A DNA stretch of 40,885 nucleotides. Source: Treponema sp. GTDB taxonomy: Bacteria > Spirochaetota > Spirochaetia > Treponematales > Treponemataceae. Location: contig JAFSTK010000119.1 in assembly GCA_017450535.1 (NCBI GenBank), positions 1 through 40,885 of the forward strand. Reading direction: 5' to 3'. Below the pieces are notes generated by a model that worked only from the letters and a program-made list of their open reading frames with translations, did no database searches and had not been told where the DNA came from. Position numbers and translations under genes: made by a program. Positions 1 to 7,640 of this stretch are shown piece by piece (position 1 is the first letter of the stretch; every line of letters begins with the position of its first letter).

Positions 1-1
1 A

Positions 2-73
2 AAATTTGGCAAACACCTGCCGAAGGAATTGTCGGACTGTCTGGACGACCTTGAGAAGAGGCTCAAGGCATAA
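2..73 (+). CDS. 3' end of an unrecognised protein (partial, truncated by window edge)
   Basis: The reading frame is open from the window edge to a TAA at 71-73 and encodes a charged, helical C-terminus that begins KFGKHLPKELSDCLDDLE. The same peptide, with only two substitutions over 21 residues, is encoded again at 148-219. Most of the identical residues use different codons in the two copies, which indicates that the peptide rather than the DNA is conserved and that this frame is really coded. The rest of the gene is outside the window, and I cannot name the family. Confidence 0.5.
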   Translation, partial: KFGKHLPKELSDCLDDLEKRLKA

Positions 74-219
74 ACGAAGCCGCGAACGAGTTTTCGCGCA
101 AGCGGAAACTCGGTAAGCAAGCGACAGCTTGCGGCAACCACAATCCGAAGTTCGGAAAGCAACTGCCGAAAGAACTGTCTGACTGTCTGGATGATTTGGA
201 AGCAAGACTTTCAAAATAA
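55..219 (+). pseudogene. Diverged second copy of the preceding gene's 3' end
   Basis: This 54-codon open frame has no ATG, GTG or TTG in its first half. It ends in a near copy (148-219) of the C-terminal peptide coded at 2-73. The two copies start 146 bp apart and lie in different frames. Of 19 identical residues, about 13 use different codons, so the copies diverged long ago under selection on the protein. The simplest reading is the remnant 3' end of a deleted tandem paralogue. A short protein with a non-standard start is less likely. Two hairpins lie in the spacer (arms at 81-86/93-98 and 117-122/127-132). Confidence 0.4.
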
Positions 220-242
220 GCTGACAGCTTAGCATACAGAAG

Positions 243-274
243 GGGCTGTCCTGAAAAGGGCAGCCCTTTTTTTT
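243..274 (+). terminator. Rho-independent terminator
   Basis: A 10-bp stem (gggctgtcct at 243-252, agggcagccc at 257-266, one G-U pair) encloses a GAAA tetraloop and is followed by eight T. It closes the upstream unit before the promoter of the GGDEF-EAL gene. Confidence 0.92.
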
Positions 275-276
275 CC

Positions 277-305
277 TTGTGCTATTAGCATATAGCGTGT
301 ATAAT
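277..305 (+). promoter_or_regulatory. Sigma70-type promoter of the GGDEF-EAL gene
   Basis: The -35 box TTGTGC (277-282), a 17-bp spacer and a perfect TATAAT (300-305) predict a start near 312. That leaves a roughly 37-nt leader before the ATG at 349, and only about 4 nt before an upstream GTG at 316. Confidence 0.75.
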
Positions 306-348
306 TAAAAGAAGGGTGTTGGGGAAAAATGAAAAATCGGAGAATTAT

Positions 349-2805
349 ATGCAAAATGAACATAAAAACAGGAGACTGCTCCATCTTTTTCTGATTCTTC
401 TTTCAGCTTTTGGCATCATCAGCAGCGTCATCCTTTTAGGAGTCAGTTACATTCAGTCTTCCCGGCAGGACAAGCCCCCTGTCTACAAAAACGCCATTTC
501 AAACAAACGGGTTCTTTTTATCAGTTCATACAGTAATACTCACGACACGGTGAATGCCCAGCTTAGCGGCATGCAGAAGATTTTTTCCAAAAACAATGTC
601 TATCTTGATGTAGAATACATGGACATGAAAAACTACAACAGTGCGGAAAACACCCGTCTCTTTTACGAGACCATGAAATACAAGCTTACCCATCATGAAA
701 AATACGGAGCCATAATTCTGGGAGATGATGCGGCTCTGGACTTTGCACTGGAATATCAAACTGAACTTTTTTATAAGACTCCCCTGATTTTTCTGGGCAT
801 AAACAATCTGGACAAGGCCCGCCATGCTGCAGAAAATCCCTTTATCACAGGCTCCACGGAAGACTTTGAATTTGACAAGATACTCGACATTGCAACCAAG
901 CAGAACCCCGTGGGAAAATTCATCGTAGGCATTTACGACACATCCATTTCCGGTTTGGGAGATGAAGAACAGTTTTTTGCCCTGCAGCAGCGCTATCCCC
1001 AGTACACTTTTGTGGGCATGAAAACGTCTGACTACAGCCGCACCGGACTTGGCGAGGCAATTGCAAAACTGGCAAAAGATAATATCGTGCTCTGCATGAG
1101 CGCTTTTGAAGACAAAGATGGAAACAGCTACACCATATCAGAAATAGCCCAGCTTTTTTATGCATATGCAAATATTCCCGTCTATACAAAACTCTACGGA
1201 ACGGTAGGCAAGGGATTTTTGGGCGGCTATCTCTACGACTATGAAGAAGCTGGCGTCTCTTCTGCCCTTATTGCGGTACAGGTACTGAACGGAAAAGACA
1301 TTTCCACCATTCCCTTAAATGAAAACATTCCCTCACACTTTTATTTTGACTACAGTCTTATGAATCACTACCAGCTGGACACATCCATTCTGCCGGCAGA
1401 TACTATTTTTGTGAACAGGCAGCCTTCCTACTGGACCCGCTATGCCACAGTCCTCATTCCTTTTATCATCATTGTACTTTCACTTTTCCTGCTTCTGACC
1501 TTTGTTATTTTCTACGCGCATCAGCTGAAAATCACCCGCTACACCGATTTGCTCACACGCCTTCCAAACCGTGATGCGGCGCAGGCAGAAGTGTCTCGGC
1601 TGATACGGGAGAAAAAAGACTTTTCGCTTCTCATGCTCGATGTTGAGGACTTAAAGAGCATCAACGATTTTTATTCCTATACGTGCGGTGATTTTATTCT
1701 TAAAGAATTGGCACAAAGGCTTGTTTCCATTGGCGGAGATGACGACTATCTGGTTGCTCGTTACGGTGGAGACGAATTTGTCGTTATCTGGAAAAATAAC
1801 CATCTGCACAAAAACAGCACCGTCTTGTTCTTGCTCAAACAGCTGATTGTCGCACCGTTTGAATACAAAGACAACCAGATTTTTGTGCGCATCAGTATCG
1901 GCGTGGCAAATTACGATGAAAAAGAAGATGCCAACATAGAGACTTATTTTTCCAATGCAGATACGGCGATGATAGAGGCAAAACGCGCGGGCAAAAACAA
2001 AACCATATTCTTTACCAACGAAATGCGCGAATCAATCCAGACAAAACAGGAAATCACAAAAATCCTGGAAAACGCATGCAACAAAGAAGACGGATTTTAC
2101 GTACTGTATCAGCCACAAGTTGATATCACCACGGGAGAAATTTACGGTTACGAAGCGTTGTGCCGTCTCAAAACAGTAAAGATTTTCCCCGGTCAGTTCA
2201 TTCCAGTAGCGGAAGAAAGCGGTCTGATTACAAAAATCGGCAGAATTATGACCGAGCAAGTTGTCAAACAATTGGTAGAATGGCGCAAAAAAGGATTTCC
2301 GCTGCGAAAGGTCTCCATCAATTATTCTGCGGCGCAAATGGCTGACAAAGAATATGTCACTTACCTCAAAACATTGCTGGACAAAAACGCCATCGAACCG
2401 TCTCTGATTGAAATTGAAATCACTGAAAGCCTGTTCATGGGAAACAAAAAACTGGCGACCGAACTGGCAAATGATTTCCGCTCAATCGGCATAAATCTTG
2501 CGCTTGACGACTTTGGTACTGGATACTCTTCGCTCTCATACCTCACCTACATTCCTGTGAAGACAATCAAACTGGACAAAATGCTGGTGGACGCATATCT
2601 GCAGGAAGGAAAAGAAAGTTTTATCAAAAGTATCATCAATCTGGTGCATTCCTTGAACATGAAGCTGATTGTAGAAGGCGTGGAGCAAAAATGGCAGTAT
2701 GAGATGCTAAAAAAGCTGGGCGGCAATGTCATTCAAGGTTATTACTTCAGCAAGCCAATTCCCGCAAAAGACATAGAGAATTTCTCTCCCGAAAGCGCAT
2801 TGTAA
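349..2805 (+). CDS. Membrane c-di-GMP enzyme with periplasmic binding-protein sensor, GGDEF and EAL domains
   Basis: Predicted bifunctional cyclic-di-GMP turnover protein of 818 aa. An N-terminal membrane helix (about residues 10-32) is followed by a periplasmic domain of the ABC-type substrate-binding fold (PF04392-like, starting at RVLFISSYSNTHD). A second helix comes next (about 365-390), then GGDEF (intact GGDEF at 473-477) and EAL (EAL at 602-604). The EAL domain keeps its metal and catalytic signatures: an Asn in SINYSAAQM, IEITES, DDFGTGYSSLSYL, an IKLDKM lysine and EGVEQ. The RxxD product-inhibition site before GGDEF is absent. I chose ATG 349 because GGAG sits 6 nt upstream and the promoter at 277-305 leaves almost no leader for a GTG at 316. 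Both active sites look competent, so net direction cannot be told. The ligand is unknown. Confidence 0.9.
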   Translation: MQNEHKNRRLLHLFLILLSAFGIISSVILLGVSYIQSSRQDKPPVYKNAISNKRVLFISSYSNTHDTVNAQLSGMQKIFSKNNVYLDVEYMDMKNYNSAENTRLFYETMKYKLTHHEKYGAIILGDDAALDFALEYQTELFYKTPLIFLGINNLDKARHAAENPFITGSTEDFEFDKILDIATKQNPVGKFIVGIYDTSISGLGDEEQFFALQQRYPQYTFVGMKTSDYSRTGLGEAIAKLAKDNIVLCMSAFEDKDGNSYTISEIAQLFYAYANIPVYTKLYGTVGKGFLGGYLYDYEEAGVSSALIAVQVLNGKDISTIPLNENIPSHFYFDYSLMNHYQLDTSILPADTIFVNRQPSYWTRYATVLIPFIIIVLSLFLLLTFVIFYAHQLKITRYTDLLTRLPNRDAAQAEVSRLIREKKDFSLLMLDVEDLKSINDFYSYTCGDFILKELAQRLVSIGGDDDYLVARYGGDEFVVIWKNNHLHKNSTVLFLLKQLIVAPFEYKDNQIFVRISIGVANYDEKEDANIETYFSNADTAMIEAKRAGKNKTIFFTNEMRESIQTKQEITKILENACNKEDGFYVLYQPQVDITTGEIYGYEALCRLKTVKIFPGQFIPVAEESGLITKIGRIMTEQVVKQLVEWRKKGFPLRKVSINYSAAQMADKEYVTYLKTLLDKNAIEPSLIEIEITESLFMGNKKLATELANDFRSIGINLALDDFGTGYSSLSYLTYIPVKTIKLDKMLVDAYLQEGKESFIKSIINLVHSLNMKLIVEGVEQKWQYEMLKKLGGNVIQGYYFSKPIPAKDIENFSPESAL

Positions 2806-2807
2806 AC

Positions 2808-2836
2808 TTGTACTTTTTCCACTCCCATGATAAAAT
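2808..2836 (+). promoter_or_regulatory. Sigma70-type promoter of the 136-aa membrane protein gene
   Basis: TTGTAC (2808-2813), a 17-bp spacer and TAAAAT (2831-2836) give a predicted start near 2843. The leader of about 28 nt contains AAGGAG at 2858-2863. Confidence 0.7.
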
Positions 2837-2870
2837 AGTACATCTTTATTTGATATAAAGGAGTTATATC

Positions 2871-3281
2871 ATGGCAAAAAAAAGTGGCATTTTAAGTTAT
2901 CTCTTCGTGATTGGCCTTGCTCTCGTAGTAATCGGCTGTTTCTTCCCGCTCTCAACGACTAAGCTGTTCGGTGCAAATGGTTCCAGCGCGTTCCAGATTA
3001 TCACCAGTGACAGCAATGGTATTCTTAAAGTGGGATCAATCCTTACATTCGTGGGCGCAGTCTGTGGCGTTGTGCTCAGTTTCCTTGCTGTAAAAAACAG
3101 CGGCTTGCTCAAACTGTTTTCGCTCATTGCTTCAGTCGCAGGCGGTTTGTATGTGTTCTTCAATACAAGCAGCACAGGCAGAAGCATTGCTAAAGCAACA
3201 TTGAACTTTGGTCCTGGCTTTTACATCATTCTTGCCGGTTGGATTATCGCGCTGATTGGCTGGGTCTTGTACAGAGACTAG
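2871..3281 (+). CDS. Small four-helix membrane protein of unknown function
   Basis: This 136-aa protein is almost entirely hydrophobic, with four likely membrane helices at roughly residues 7-27, 52-72, 79-97 and 113-132. A short polar loop follows helix 1, and the protein ends in LYRD. Its start is well defined by AAGGAG 7 nt before the ATG. It has its own promoter and stands alone between two oppositely regulated genes. I do not recognise a family. The Gly- and Ala-rich helices and lack of charged residues in the membrane give no hint of transport or enzymatic function. Confidence 0.75.
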   Translation: MAKKSGILSYLFVIGLALVVIGCFFPLSTTKLFGANGSSAFQIITSDSNGILKVGSILTFVGAVCGVVLSFLAVKNSGLLKLFSLIASVAGGLYVFFNTSSTGRSIAKATLNFGPGFYIILAGWIIALIGWVLYRD

Positions 3282-3290
3282 TTTTTTTTT

Positions 3291-3316
3291 GTAGGGGGAA
3301 ATTTTCTTCCCCCTAC
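3291..3316. terminator. Perfect 10-bp hairpin between convergent genes, probable terminator
   Basis: The arms GTAGGGGGAA (3291-3300) and TTCCCCCTAC (3307-3316) pair perfectly around a 6-nt loop. It lies between two convergent genes, where a bidirectional terminator is expected. The nine-T run (3282-3290) is on the 5' side of the hairpin on the plus strand, so neither strand has the usual U-tract directly after the stem. Confidence 0.5.
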
Positions 3317-3342
3317 GCCTGCATTTTGTTGCGGGCTACCCT

Positions 3343-4773
3343 TTATCGTTTCAAAAAATTCTCTAACTTTTTCAAATCATTTTTTAGCAATGAATTCGTA
3401 GGTACATTTATCAAACCTTTCTGCACCACCTGCATCGCTTCTTCATATCTTCCCGCATTCGCTAAATCCGCAAACTTATTGTGCACGTCAACGGCATAAT
3501 TTTGCAAGCACTGCGTTTTTATCTTCTGCAAGTTTTTGCTTGAAGGCACATAGTAAAGTCCTTCATCCGCAATGTCCGCGGCAAGAAGATATTTTCCGGA
3601 ATCAAAAAAAGGCTTTAGTATTTGATACCACGCATATTCTTCCAATACAACCAGCCTGCTCGCCACGGACTTTTCTTTTGCCACTGGCAGTTTATATTGC
3701 TCATGCAAAAAGGAAACCGCATCCTCTGGCTCAAGTTTTTTCACTTCGTCTTCCACCCAAGCAGAAAAAATCATTACGTCTATAGCGGATGCATTTTTTT
3801 GCGTTAGATTGTCTTTGTGCGCAGTAAAAGCCCGTCGCGCATTTTCATAATCACCAGCATTTACATAATTGACGGCGCAATTATAGGCAATCGTATTGTA
3901 TTTTTTCTGAAGTTCAGCGGAACTACCCCAGCGCGCGTACACGGCATCAAGCCAGTCCAATGCTTTTTCCGATTCTTTGCGCTTTTGGTCAAGTTCCACC
4001 GCATAATTTCCACACAGCGTGTCAAAGTCTTCTCGAACGGCAGCAGCATCTTTTGCAAACGCATTTCCCACAAACACAATGCGCGCCGCTGAAAGAGGAA
4101 CGCCTGTCGCATAGTCATTGCGGTCATTCATCATGCTCACCATATTGCGCCCAACCAAACTCACAAATTTGCGTTCGCTGATTTCTTTTCTGCCAGAATA
4201 ATATTTTTTCGGCACCATAAAATAGCGCGTGCTCCGTTCCGTCTGCTCCACGATTTTTTTTACGCCGGGATTAAAACCGCCGGGATTTGTCGTCTCCACA
4301 TCAATTTTTTTCCCGCCAATGTACAGCGAACAAAACGCATGTTCCGGAGTCTCCTGTCCCGCCACCTGCAAGCCTACCGCCCGCGCCAGCGCAAAATAGA
4401 GTACGCTGGAAGAAACACAATTGTACGTCCCTTTCAAAAACATCTCGTCAACACGTGTCTGATTCACGCTATATTGGGTCAGCACGCGTTCATACATCAA
4501 GGAAAGAATTTTTTCGCCTTTTTCCATCTCATCAAGTTCAGCAACTGTGGAAACAATTTCCTTCTCAAGCTCCAAATAGCGTTCTATGACAGCGGCACCC
4601 GCTTCGGCCGGGCACAATGAGAATTCAAGTCCAGCACGGATAACATCTTCGCCCGAAAGCACATCTTCAGCCGGCTCATAAAAAAAAAGCGGCTCAAGAG
4701 AAGGAAAGTCCGTCTGCGCGAACATCATTGCTGAAAAAAAGAGAAACAGAATTCCCCAAAGTCTTCGTTTCAT
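3343..4773 (-). CDS. Secreted transglutaminase-like protein with C-terminal TPR-like helices
   Basis: Starting at the ATG at 4773, the protein is 476 aa. It has a signal peptide (MKRRLWGILFLFFSAMMFAQ), so it acts in the periplasm or at the surface. The middle carries a transglutaminase-like core: Cys119 in GTYNCVSSS, His145 in TPEHAF and Asp158 in KIDVETTN, the right order and spacing for a Cys-His-Asp triad. The C-terminal half has TPR-like helical pairs (AVNYVNAGDYENARRAF; ADLANAGRYEEAMQVV). The frame is open further upstream, but those 24 residues are not signal-like. The promoter at 4780-4808 predicts transcription starting exactly at 4773, with no Shine-Dalgarno, so this is a candidate leaderless gene. 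Substrate and true activity (protease, crosslinker or scaffold) are unknown. Confidence 0.75.
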   Translation of the reverse strand: MKRRLWGILFLFFSAMMFAQTDFPSLEPLFFYEPAEDVLSGEDVIRAGLEFSLCPAEAGAAVIERYLELEKEIVSTVAELDEMEKGEKILSLMYERVLTQYSVNQTRVDEMFLKGTYNCVSSSVLYFALARAVGLQVAGQETPEHAFCSLYIGGKKIDVETTNPGGFNPGVKKIVEQTERSTRYFMVPKKYYSGRKEISERKFVSLVGRNMVSMMNDRNDYATGVPLSAARIVFVGNAFAKDAAAVREDFDTLCGNYAVELDQKRKESEKALDWLDAVYARWGSSAELQKKYNTIAYNCAVNYVNAGDYENARRAFTAHKDNLTQKNASAIDVMIFSAWVEDEVKKLEPEDAVSFLHEQYKLPVAKEKSVASRLVVLEEYAWYQILKPFFDSGKYLLAADIADEGLYYVPSSKNLQKIKTQCLQNYAVDVHNKFADLANAGRYEEAMQVVQKGLINVPTNSLLKNDLKKLENFLKR

Positions 4774-4779
4774 ACGCAT

Positions 4780-4808
4780 ATTATAAGTAACAAATTTGCA
4801 TAGGTAAA
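4780..4808 (-). promoter_or_regulatory. Promoter of the transglutaminase-like gene, predicting a leaderless mRNA
   Basis: On the minus strand TTTACC (4808-4803), a 17-bp spacer and a perfect TATAAT (4785-4780) predict +1 at 4773, the A of the chosen ATG. Confidence 0.6.
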
Positions 4809-4937
4809 GCCCTGAATTTAAAGTGCAAGGTATCCTATGACGCATATTCGCAAACAGGCTTTATTACGTCTGAGTCAGACATTTGGTATGAAAACGGAGA
4901 AACGATTACCTTTAGCGACTGCTTGACGAACAAATAG
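4791..4937 (+). pseudogene. Possible 3' remnant of an unknown gene
   Basis: This stretch is open for 48 codons after a stop at 4788-4790 and reads like real protein (for example TGFITSESDIWYENGETITF). It has no usable start codon and ends with TAG at 4935-4937. It lies between two divergent genes, and the last Leu-Thr codons double as the -35 box (TTGACG) of the DUF4954 promoter. A decayed gene end is the likeliest explanation. Chance composition cannot be excluded. Confidence 0.35.
4868..4880. promoter_or_regulatory. Perfect 6-1-6 palindrome between divergent genes
   Basis: GTCTGA-G-TCAGAC lies 43 bp upstream of the DUF4954 -35 box and 60 bp upstream of the opposite -35 box. The position suits an operator for a dimeric regulator. 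It also falls inside the possible gene remnant, so it may be accidental. Confidence 0.3.
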
Positions 4938-4951
4938 CGGGCATATAAAAT
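4923..4951 (+). promoter_or_regulatory. Promoter of the DUF4954 gene, predicting a leaderless mRNA
   Basis: TTGACG (4923-4928), a 17-bp spacer and TAAAAT (4946-4951) predict +1 at 4958, exactly the A of the ATG. No Shine-Dalgarno precedes the gene. Confidence 0.7.
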
Positions 4952-4957
4952 AAAATT

Positions 4958-7129
4958 ATGGCAGAAATTGTATTTAAAAAAAACTTTTCGCAAACTATTT
5001 CTACTCCCGTTGAATTTACTCAAAAGAAAAGGCAGCTTACTCAAGAAGAAATCGGTATTTTAAAAGCAAATCGGAATCGCAACAGCGATGAAACCTGGCA
5101 GAACATTTGGGTTCCAAATGAAAAAGATGCTTTTGACGCAAATCTCATTTTTGACTGCGAGATTTCAGGCTTTTTAGTCATTGGCAGATTAGTCAAAGCA
5201 ACGCTGCAATTCCATGATTTAGTTTTGGAAACAGGCTTCTTCCACTCCTATCTGGAAAATGTCGTTGTTGGAGACGATGTTGTTGTACGAAATGTCGCAT
5301 ATCTTTCTAATTACCATCTCGCAAATCGTGTCATGCTCTTCAACATTCAGGAAATGAGCTGTACAAAGCACTCAAAATTCGGAAACGGTATTTTGAAAGA
5401 AGGCGAGCCGGAGTCAAACCGCATTTGGATTGGCGTGGGAAACGAAAACGATGCGCGCGCTGTCCTTCCGTTTGAAAACATGATTCCCGCAGACGCATTC
5501 TTGTGGTCACGTTACAGGGAAGACAAAGAAATTCTCCAGCGTTTTGTCGAAATGACAGAATACGGACAGCAAAAATCGCTCACCACTTTTGGAATTGTTG
5601 AAGATGACGCGGTGATAAAAAACTGTACGCTGCTCAAAGACGCAAAAATCGGCAAAAACGCTTACATAAAAGGCGCATTTAAACTAAAAAATATCACCAT
5701 TCTTTCTTCACCCGACGAAGTAAGTCAGGTTGGAGAGGGCGTAGAGCTTGTAAATGGCATCGTGGGATACGGCTCACGCATTTTCTATCAGGCAGTGGCA
5801 GTACGCTTTGTTATCGGACGCAATTGCCAGCTCAAGTATGGCGCGCGCCTTTTGAACTCAGTGCTCGGCGACAATTCAACAGTATCTTGTTGTGAGATTT
5901 TGAACAATTTGATTTTCCCGTTCCACGAACAGCATCACAACTCTTCTTTCTTGATTGCAAGCACTATCGGCGGACAGAGCAACATCGCTTCTGGCGCGAC
6001 AATCGGCTCAAATCACAATTCGCGCGCACCCGACGGCGAAATGATAGCAGGCAGAGGCTTCTGGCCGGGACTTTGCTCAGACTTCAAGCACAACGGCAAA
6101 TTCGCAAGTTTTGTCCTCGTCGCAAAAGGAAGCTATCAGCATGAGCTGAACATCACCTACCCCTTTGCACTGGTCGCTACAAATGGCGCAAATCAGCCGG
6201 TAAGCATCATTCCAGGCTATTGGTTCATGTACAATATGTACGCCATAGCGCGTAACATGTCAAAATTTCAAAAACGCGACAAACGTGTGAAAAAAGTGCA
6301 GCATATTGAGACCGCACCGTTCGCGCCCGACACCATGCAAGAAGTTCTGGAGGCCCTTGACCGCATCATCGAACTGACAGGACGCTACTTAAAGTCACAT
6401 GGAGACGCAAAGGCAGTTGCTGCCGCTAATGACGAAGAACTGTTCCAAATAGCAAAAGATTTTCTGCATCAGAATCCAAACGCACAACTCATTCTGGAAG
6501 ATTCACGCTGTCAGAAAAAATATGGCGCGCTTATTTACAAACCGGTACGCAGCTTTCAGGAATATCGCAAAGTGCTCAAGTATTTTGCAGTCGCTTCGCT
6601 CATCGATTACTGTACAATCCGCCATATTCCTACGCTTACACAGGCAGAATTGGAGCGAATCGAACAGTTGCCGCTATATACCCGCTGGATAAACGTGGGC
6701 GGTCAGATTATGCCCGAAGAAAAAGTGAATGAACTGCTGGGCTATATCAAAACAGGTGCCATCTTCAGCTGGGAGCAGGTTCATGCTTTCTACGACGAAA
6801 GCTTCGCGCTCTACACCGCATACAAAACAACCTATGCAATTCACATTCTGGAGCAATTGTATTCAAAACCGATTTTCAACTTCACCAAAGAAATCTACGA
6901 GGATATTCTGACAGGTGTTACGGCTATTACCAATGAAATGTACAGCTCAGCCTTCTCTTCCCGCGAAAAAGATTACAACGATTATTTCCGTTCAATCACA
7001 TTCCGCAACAAAGCAGAGCAAGAAGCCGTCATCGGGTCAATTGACCACAATGAATTCTTGAATGAAATGAAACCGCAGACAGAAATGTTCCGCAAAAAAA
7101 TGCAGGAACTGTTCACGCAATTGTGCTAG
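4958..7129 (+). CDS. DUF4954 family protein (left-handed beta-helix, acyl/nucleotidyl-transferase-like)
   Basis: This 723-aa protein matches my knowledge of the DUF4954 family, shared by Bacteroidetes and spirochaetes. The N-terminus has the family signature LTQEEIGILKAN followed by IFDCEISGFLVIGRL. The middle third (about residues 215-400) is rich in hexapeptide-type turns, such as KIGKNAYIKGAF, VGEGVELVNGIVG and IGGQSNIASGATIGSNHN, typical of a left-handed beta-helix as in sugar-nucleotide acyltransferases. The C-terminal third is alpha-helical. No signal peptide, so it is cytoplasmic. The biochemical role is not known to me. The gene appears leaderless. Its TAG overlaps the stop codon of the convergent DUF456 gene in the shared CTAG at 7126-7129. 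Confidence 0.85.
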   Translation: MAEIVFKKNFSQTISTPVEFTQKKRQLTQEEIGILKANRNRNSDETWQNIWVPNEKDAFDANLIFDCEISGFLVIGRLVKATLQFHDLVLETGFFHSYLENVVVGDDVVVRNVAYLSNYHLANRVMLFNIQEMSCTKHSKFGNGILKEGEPESNRIWIGVGNENDARAVLPFENMIPADAFLWSRYREDKEILQRFVEMTEYGQQKSLTTFGIVEDDAVIKNCTLLKDAKIGKNAYIKGAFKLKNITILSSPDEVSQVGEGVELVNGIVGYGSRIFYQAVAVRFVIGRNCQLKYGARLLNSVLGDNSTVSCCEILNNLIFPFHEQHHNSSFLIASTIGGQSNIASGATIGSNHNSRAPDGEMIAGRGFWPGLCSDFKHNGKFASFVLVAKGSYQHELNITYPFALVATNGANQPVSIIPGYWFMYNMYAIARNMSKFQKRDKRVKKVQHIETAPFAPDTMQEVLEALDRIIELTGRYLKSHGDAKAVAAANDEELFQIAKDFLHQNPNAQLILEDSRCQKKYGALIYKPVRSFQEYRKVLKYFAVASLIDYCTIRHIPTLTQAELERIEQLPLYTRWINVGGQIMPEEKVNELLGYIKTGAIFSWEQVHAFYDESFALYTAYKTTYAIHILEQLYSKPIFNFTKEIYEDILTGVTAITNEMYSSAFSSREKDYNDYFRSITFRNKAEQEAVIGSIDHNEFLNEMKPQTEMFRKKMQELFTQLC

Positions 7130-7638
7130 ACCAAGAGCGACTGCACGTCACCACCATTGATGCCGTGGAACAAAATAATGATAAAGGCGAACGCCGTCAA
7201 AAGGCGCAAGCCTACGCCTGTGATAAAGCCCAAGAATGACCAGCATGCAACAACGAGCGCATGTTTTACGTCTTTATCATTATGAATCAGTTCGCCAACA
7301 AACGCGCCCAGGAATTCTCCCAAGAACACGCCAACGCCCAATCCCAGCAAGCCCACAAAGGTGCCGATAATCGAGCCCCACGCCGCTTCTTTTGAGCCGC
7401 CAGCTTTTCGCGTAAAAATTGCGGGCACAATATTGTTCACAATCTCCACAATCGCCGTAATCACCGCGCAAATAATCAGCACGACCCAAGAGACAGTGCA
7501 CACCGATGTAAATGAAGCGCACAAAAGTCCGCCCCAGCACAACGGCGTTCCTGGCAAGCCCGGAGCGATACACCCTACGATGCCCACAAAAAACAAAAGA
7601 CCCGCCACAATAAACAACAAAATGTCTGTTTGAGCCAT
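7126..7638 (-). CDS. DUF456 domain membrane protein
   Basis: A 170-aa, highly hydrophobic protein with about five membrane helices. The pattern GLLFFVGIVGCIAPGLPGTPLCWGGLL near the N-terminus and the Gly-rich GSIIGTFVGLLGLGVGVFLGEFLGAFVGEL segment are typical of DUF456. Function is unknown. It starts 2 nt after the tsaD stop, and GGAAGGAG lies 6 nt before its ATG inside the last tsaD codons, so the two form an operon with translational proximity. The stop codon is shared with the convergent DUF4954 gene. Confidence 0.82.
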   Translation of the reverse strand: MAQTDILLFIVAGLLFFVGIVGCIAPGLPGTPLCWGGLLCASFTSVCTVSWVVLIICAVITAIVEIVNNIVPAIFTRKAGGSKEAAWGSIIGTFVGLLGLGVGVFLGEFLGAFVGELIHNDKDVKHALVVACWSFLGFITGVGLRLLTAFAFIIILFHGINGGDVQSLLV

Positions 7639-7640
7639 AC

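Noticed and set aside
1..219. Diversity-generating retroelement (variable and template repeats), as known in Treponema
   Set aside because: The two copies differ at many base types and mostly at synonymous positions, not at template adenines, and no reverse transcriptase is in the window.
316..348. GTG start for the GGDEF-EAL gene
   Set aside because: It would lie about 4 nt after the predicted transcription start and directly abut the purine run. ATG 349 has a properly spaced GGAG.
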